From Streptomyces fradiae (GTDB lineage: Bacteria > Actinomycetota > Actinomycetes > Streptomycetales > Streptomycetaceae): 64,000 nucleotides of DNA. Of this stretch, positions 61,407 through 64,000 are shown one piece after another. How positions within the stretch are numbered: the first letter of the stretch is position 1; each line of letters opens with the position of its first letter. Below the pieces are notes generated by a model. The model searched no databases. It saw only the letters and a program-made list of their open reading frames with translations, and was not told the origin of the DNA. The stretch is from positions 1,550,001 through 1,614,000 of the forward strand of contig NZ_CP065958.1 in assembly GCF_041270065.1 (NCBI RefSeq), given 5' to 3'. The position numbers and the translations under genes were made by a program.

Positions 61407-62189
61407 GTGCCGCGCATGCTCGACGTCAGCGAGGACGTACGCGCCGAGATCGGCGACGAAGAAGCCGACCGGCTGCTCGCCGGCGACAACGCCCCGGGCA
61501 GCTACGACTGCACCTCCTGCCGGACTCCGGGCGACTCGGAGCAGGAGCGCACCAGCACCGTGCTGTTCGTCGGCGAGGAGACCGCCGTTCTCGCCTTCGC
61601 CCACGCCAGCTGCATCCCGTCCCAGGTCGTCCGGGTCGCCGAGGAGCAGCTGCAGGGCGCCGTCGCCTCCATCGCGGCGGCCGACGCCGCCGACTCCCTC
61701 GCCGCCGCCAACCCCGAGCAGGCGGTGCTCGGGGTGACCAGCGGCCTGGTGCTCATCGAGGGCGAGCTGCACCCGGCGCTCGTGGTGGAGCCGACCGCGC
61801 CGGTCGCCCGCCCCGGTTCGGACGGGCTCACCGACGAGTTCCTGTCGCTCCTCGTCGAGCAGGGCTTCCAGCCGGTCGCCGACGTCAACCAGAAGCCGGC
61901 CCCGCTGCCGGGCTGGTCGGTCCTGGTCGCGATGGGCCAGCTGCACTCGGTGCTGCAGCCGGGCCCGGGCGGCGCGGGCCAGGCCGCCTGGTGGCAGGCG
62001 CACCAGCCGCTGCAGGTCACCGACGGCTGGCGGGCCGCGGCGAACAAGTCGCACACGGTGCTCGTGTTCGCCGCGCCGGTCGGTTCGATCGGGCAGCAGC
62101 CGCGCGAGGACCTGCTGCGCGAGGCCCTGGAGAAGGCCGCGGCCAACGGGCGTCTGGTGGCCGCCGCGATGCCGCTGGCCGGCACGTGA
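61407..62189 (+). CDS. Protein of unknown function with CxxC/HxxC zinc-site-like motif
   Basis: A 260-residue soluble protein I do not recognise. Near the N-terminus Cys35-x2-Cys38 and His66-x2-Cys69 look like a treble-clef zinc site (YDCTSCRTPG, FAHASCIPS). The middle and C-terminal parts have an alpha/beta pattern (VLGVTSGLVLIEGELHPALV, EFLSLLVEQGFQPVADVNQK) without a known active site. GTG 61407 follows AGGGAG. Its stop overlaps the next gene's GTG (GTGA), so the two are coupled. Confidence 0.65.
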   Translation: MPRMLDVSEDVRAEIGDEEADRLLAGDNAPGSYDCTSCRTPGDSEQERTSTVLFVGEETAVLAFAHASCIPSQVVRVAEEQLQGAVASIAAADAADSLAAANPEQAVLGVTSGLVLIEGELHPALVVEPTAPVARPGSDGLTDEFLSLLVEQGFQPVADVNQKPAPLPGWSVLVAMGQLHSVLQPGPGGAGQAAWWQAHQPLQVTDGWRAAANKSHTVLVFAAPVGSIGQQPREDLLREALEKAAANGRLVAAAMPLAGT

Positions 62190-62779
62190 CGGAGGACCCG
62201 CGACCCGGACGCGGCATAGGGCCACTGGGGCGGCCGGGGCCATGGGGGCCGCTGGAGCCGGTCCGCGGGCCGGAGGCGCCGACCGTGCCGCGCCCGCGGG
62301 CGCCGCTTTCCGAGGCGCGCCGCCCGCATCTCGCGGACGGCGGGGTCGTTGGCACCTACGTGCACCCATACGACCCTTTCCGCCAGCAGTACCCGAGCCC
62401 GGTCCCGTCAGCGGTGCCGGGCACGGTCCCCGGCCCCGTACCGAGTCCGGTCGCGAGCCCGGTCGCGAGTCCGATCCCGTCGATGCGCCCGACGCAGGAC
62501 GGTACGGCCGGTTCGACGGGCTTCGTGGCGACCGCCACGGGCTTCTCGGCGACCTCATCGGGCTTCTCGGCGACTCCGATCTACGACGCCCTGTACTCCG
62601 AGTACCGCCGGTCGTTCCGCTCGCTGCCGGGCGACCGCAGCGGCGAGGAGGACCTGGGCTTCCGGGGCTTCGGCACGCATCGGCTGCCCGGGCAGAGCGG
62701 CCTGTACGCCCAGCACGCCCGTCAGGGCGGCGGCTGGTCCGCGTACGCGCTGCCGCCGGGCCGGCGGACCGGTCCGTAG
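62186..62779 (+). CDS. Protein of unknown function, Pro-rich, coupled to the preceding gene
   Basis: A 197-residue protein with a Pro/Gly/Arg-rich first half (repeated PSPV, SPVAS words at about 70-95), TGF-SAT repeats (FVATATGFSATSSGFSAT) and an aromatic, Arg-rich end (YDALYSEYRRSFRSLPGD, GLYAQHARQGGGWSAYALPP). It has no signal peptide or membrane segment. It looks like a partly disordered partner of the zinc-site protein, whose stop overlaps its GTG start. Ends before a very strong terminator. Confidence 0.55.
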   Translation: MTEDPRPGRGIGPLGRPGPWGPLEPVRGPEAPTVPRPRAPLSEARRPHLADGGVVGTYVHPYDPFRQQYPSPVPSAVPGTVPGPVPSPVASPVASPIPSMRPTQDGTAGSTGFVATATGFSATSSGFSATPIYDALYSEYRRSFRSLPGDRSGEEDLGFRGFGTHRLPGQSGLYAQHARQGGGWSAYALPPGRRTGP

Positions 62780-62794
62780 GCGTCGGGGCGGGAA

Positions 62795-62836
62795 ACGGCC
62801 GGGGGCCGGGGCGAGATCGCCCCGGCCCCCGGCCGT
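62795..62836. terminator. Very strong bidirectional terminator
   Basis: A perfect 20-bp inverted repeat (62795-62814 with 62817-62836; arms ACGGCCGGGGGCCGGGGCGA) with only 2 nt between, located between the convergent gene at 62186 and der. Confidence 0.85.
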
Positions 62837-62860
62837 TCCGTACAAGGCCTCTACCAGGCC

Positions 62861-64000
62861 CTACTTCTTCTTGCCGCGCTTCTCGCGCACCCGCACCGAG
62901 ATGTGGATCGGGGTGCCCTCGAAGCCGAACTCCTCGCGCAGCCGGCGCTCGACGAAGCGGCGGTAGCCGGCCTCCAGGAAGCCGGAGGCGAAGAGCACGA
63001 AGCGGGGCGGCTTGGTGCCGGCCTGCGTGCCGAAGAGGATGCGGGGCTGCTTGCCGCCGCGGATCGGGTGCGGGTGGGCCGCGACCAGCTCGCCGAGGAA
63101 GGCGTTCAGCCGGCCGGTGGGGACGCGGGTCTCCCAGCCGGCGAGCGCGGTCTCGATGGCCGGGACCAGCTTCTCCATGTGGCGGCCGGTCTTCGCGGAG
63201 ACGTTGACCCGGGGCGCCCAGGAGACCTGCTGCATCTCGGTCTCGATCTCGCGCTCCAGGTAGTAGCGGCGCTCCTCGTCCAGCTCGTCCCACTTGTTGT
63301 AGGCGATGACGATGGCGCGGCCGGACTCGACCGCCATCGTGATGATGCGCTGGTCCTGGACCGAGATGTGGTCGGTGGTGTCGATGAGGATGACGGCCAC
63401 CTCCGCCTTCTCGACGGCGGCGGCGGTGCGCAGGGAGGCGTAGTAGTCCGCGCCCTCCTGGAGGTGCACCTTCTTGCGGATGCCGGCGGTGTCGACGAAC
63501 TTCCAGGTGACGCCGCCGAGCTCGATGAGCTCGTCGACCGGGTCGCGGGTGGTGCCGGCCAGCTCGTTGACGACGACCCGCTCCTCGCCGGCCACCTTGT
63601 TGAGCAGGGAGGACTTGCCGACGTTCGGACGCCCGATGAGCGCGATGCGGCGCGGCCCACCGAGCGCCCTGCCGAAGCGCTGCTCGGGGGCCTCGGGCAG
63701 GGCCTTGAGGACCTCGTCGAGGAGGTCGCCGGTGCCGCGGCCGTGCAGCGAGGAGACGGGGAACGGCTCGCCGAGGCCGAGGGACCACAGCATGGCGGCG
63801 TCGGCCTCGCCGGACTGACCGTCGACCTTGTTGGCGGCGAGGACGACCGGCTTGCCCGCGCGGCGGAGCAGCTTGACGACGGCCTCGTCGGTGTCGGTGG
63901 CGCCGACGGTGGCGTCCACGACGAACAGGCAGGCGTCGGCGGCCTCGATGGCGAACTCGGCCTGGGCGGCGACGGAGGCGTCGATGCCGAGGACGTCCTG
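62861..64000 (-). CDS. der: Ribosome-assembly GTPase Der (EngA), C-terminal part (gene runs off the window)
   Basis: 379 C-terminal residues of the double-GTPase Der. Present are the end of GTPase domain 1 ([24 protein letters not shown]), the whole of domain 2 ([12 protein letters not shown], switch [24 protein letters not shown]) and the KH-like C-terminal domain ([39 protein letters not shown]). Der is essential for 50S subunit assembly. The N-terminus with the first P-loop lies beyond 64000. In actinomycetes it usually follows cmk and plsC-type genes, which would be outside this window. Confidence 0.96.
   Translation of the reverse strand, partial: QDVLGIDASVAAQAEFAIEAADACLFVVDATVGATDTDEAVVKLLRRAGKPVVLAANKVDGQSGEADAAMLWSLGLGEPFPVSSLHGRGTGDLLDEVLKALPEAPEQRFGRALGGPRRIALIGRPNVGKSSLLNKVAGEERVVVNELAGTTRDPVDELIELGGVTWKFVDTAGIRKKVHLQEGADYYASLRTAAAVEKAEVAVILIDTTDHISVQDQRIITMAVESGRAIVIAYNKWDELDEERRYYLEREIETEMQQVSWAPRVNVSAKTGRHMEKLVPAIETALAGWETRVPTGRLNAFLGELVAAHPHPIRGGKQPRILFGTQAGTKPPRFVLFASGFLEAGYRRFVERRLREEFGFEGTPIHISVRVREKRGKKK

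Overview
The window is high-GC, Streptomyces-like chromosomal DNA. The evidence is pervasive third-position G/C, GTG/TTG starts, probable leaderless promoters, 4-nt stop/start overlaps, and typical actinomycete genes: an SflA-type SepF paralogue, DnaE2, Rpf/LysM and SGNH secreted enzymes, and a PknB-type kinase. From memory only, the order aldehyde/alcohol dehydrogenase, hmgA, kinase/SGNH lipase, LPMO/lipase, dnaE2, SepF-like, der resembles the S. coelicolor SCO1705-SCO1758 core region. There is no rRNA, tRNA, CRISPR, integrase or complete insertion sequence.

1-13 kb: the 5' end of an acyl-CoA dehydrogenase gene diverges from a TetR gene whose promoter region holds an operator-like site; a close copy lies upstream of an aldehyde/alcohol dehydrogenase operon (3930-6421). 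Then come an ankyrin/HEAT protein, an ArsR regulator with an EamA exporter, a class F sortase overlapping a wall-anchor-like secreted protein, a CitMHS citrate transporter, and a molybdopterin oxidoreductase with a TetR regulator. 13-17.4 kb: a tightly coupled three-gene envelope operon (beta-helix membrane protein, cupredoxin-like lipoprotein, polytopic membrane protein) of unknown function. 17.5-30.6 kb: hmgA with a GntR regulator, a lone type ISP C-terminal-like protein, a TetR/DrrAB-type efflux unit, a Ser/Thr kinase convergent on an SGNH lipase, a GNAT/DUF402 pair and a small secreted protein.

30.7-47 kb: a complete tctCBA tricarboxylate transporter operon diverging from a CitB-type response regulator without a kinase here; an LPMO with an LAETG sorting signal; a secreted lipase; the SOS mutagenesis pair dnaE2/imuB-like with a LexA-type box; two tandem secreted S1 proteases; a DUF1684 protein; and a DUF5685 protein with a Cys-rich tail. 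47-54.8 kb: an SflA-type SepF paralogue, a DHA2 exporter, a PAP2 phosphatase, an I78-type inhibitor, a solitary ctaD and a GT4 glycosyltransferase.

54.8-64 kb: a divergent branched-chain-amino-acid-type (HAAT) ABC system. The binding lipoprotein faces left. LivH, LivM and LivG are fused into one 921-residue protein facing right, followed by LivF. The LivM part carries a 222-bp in-frame insertion bounded by inverted and direct repeats, the most striking anomaly of the window. The LivF Walker A lysine is arginine. The window ends with an Rpf-like/LysM protein, two coupled genes of unknown function, and the 3' part of der.
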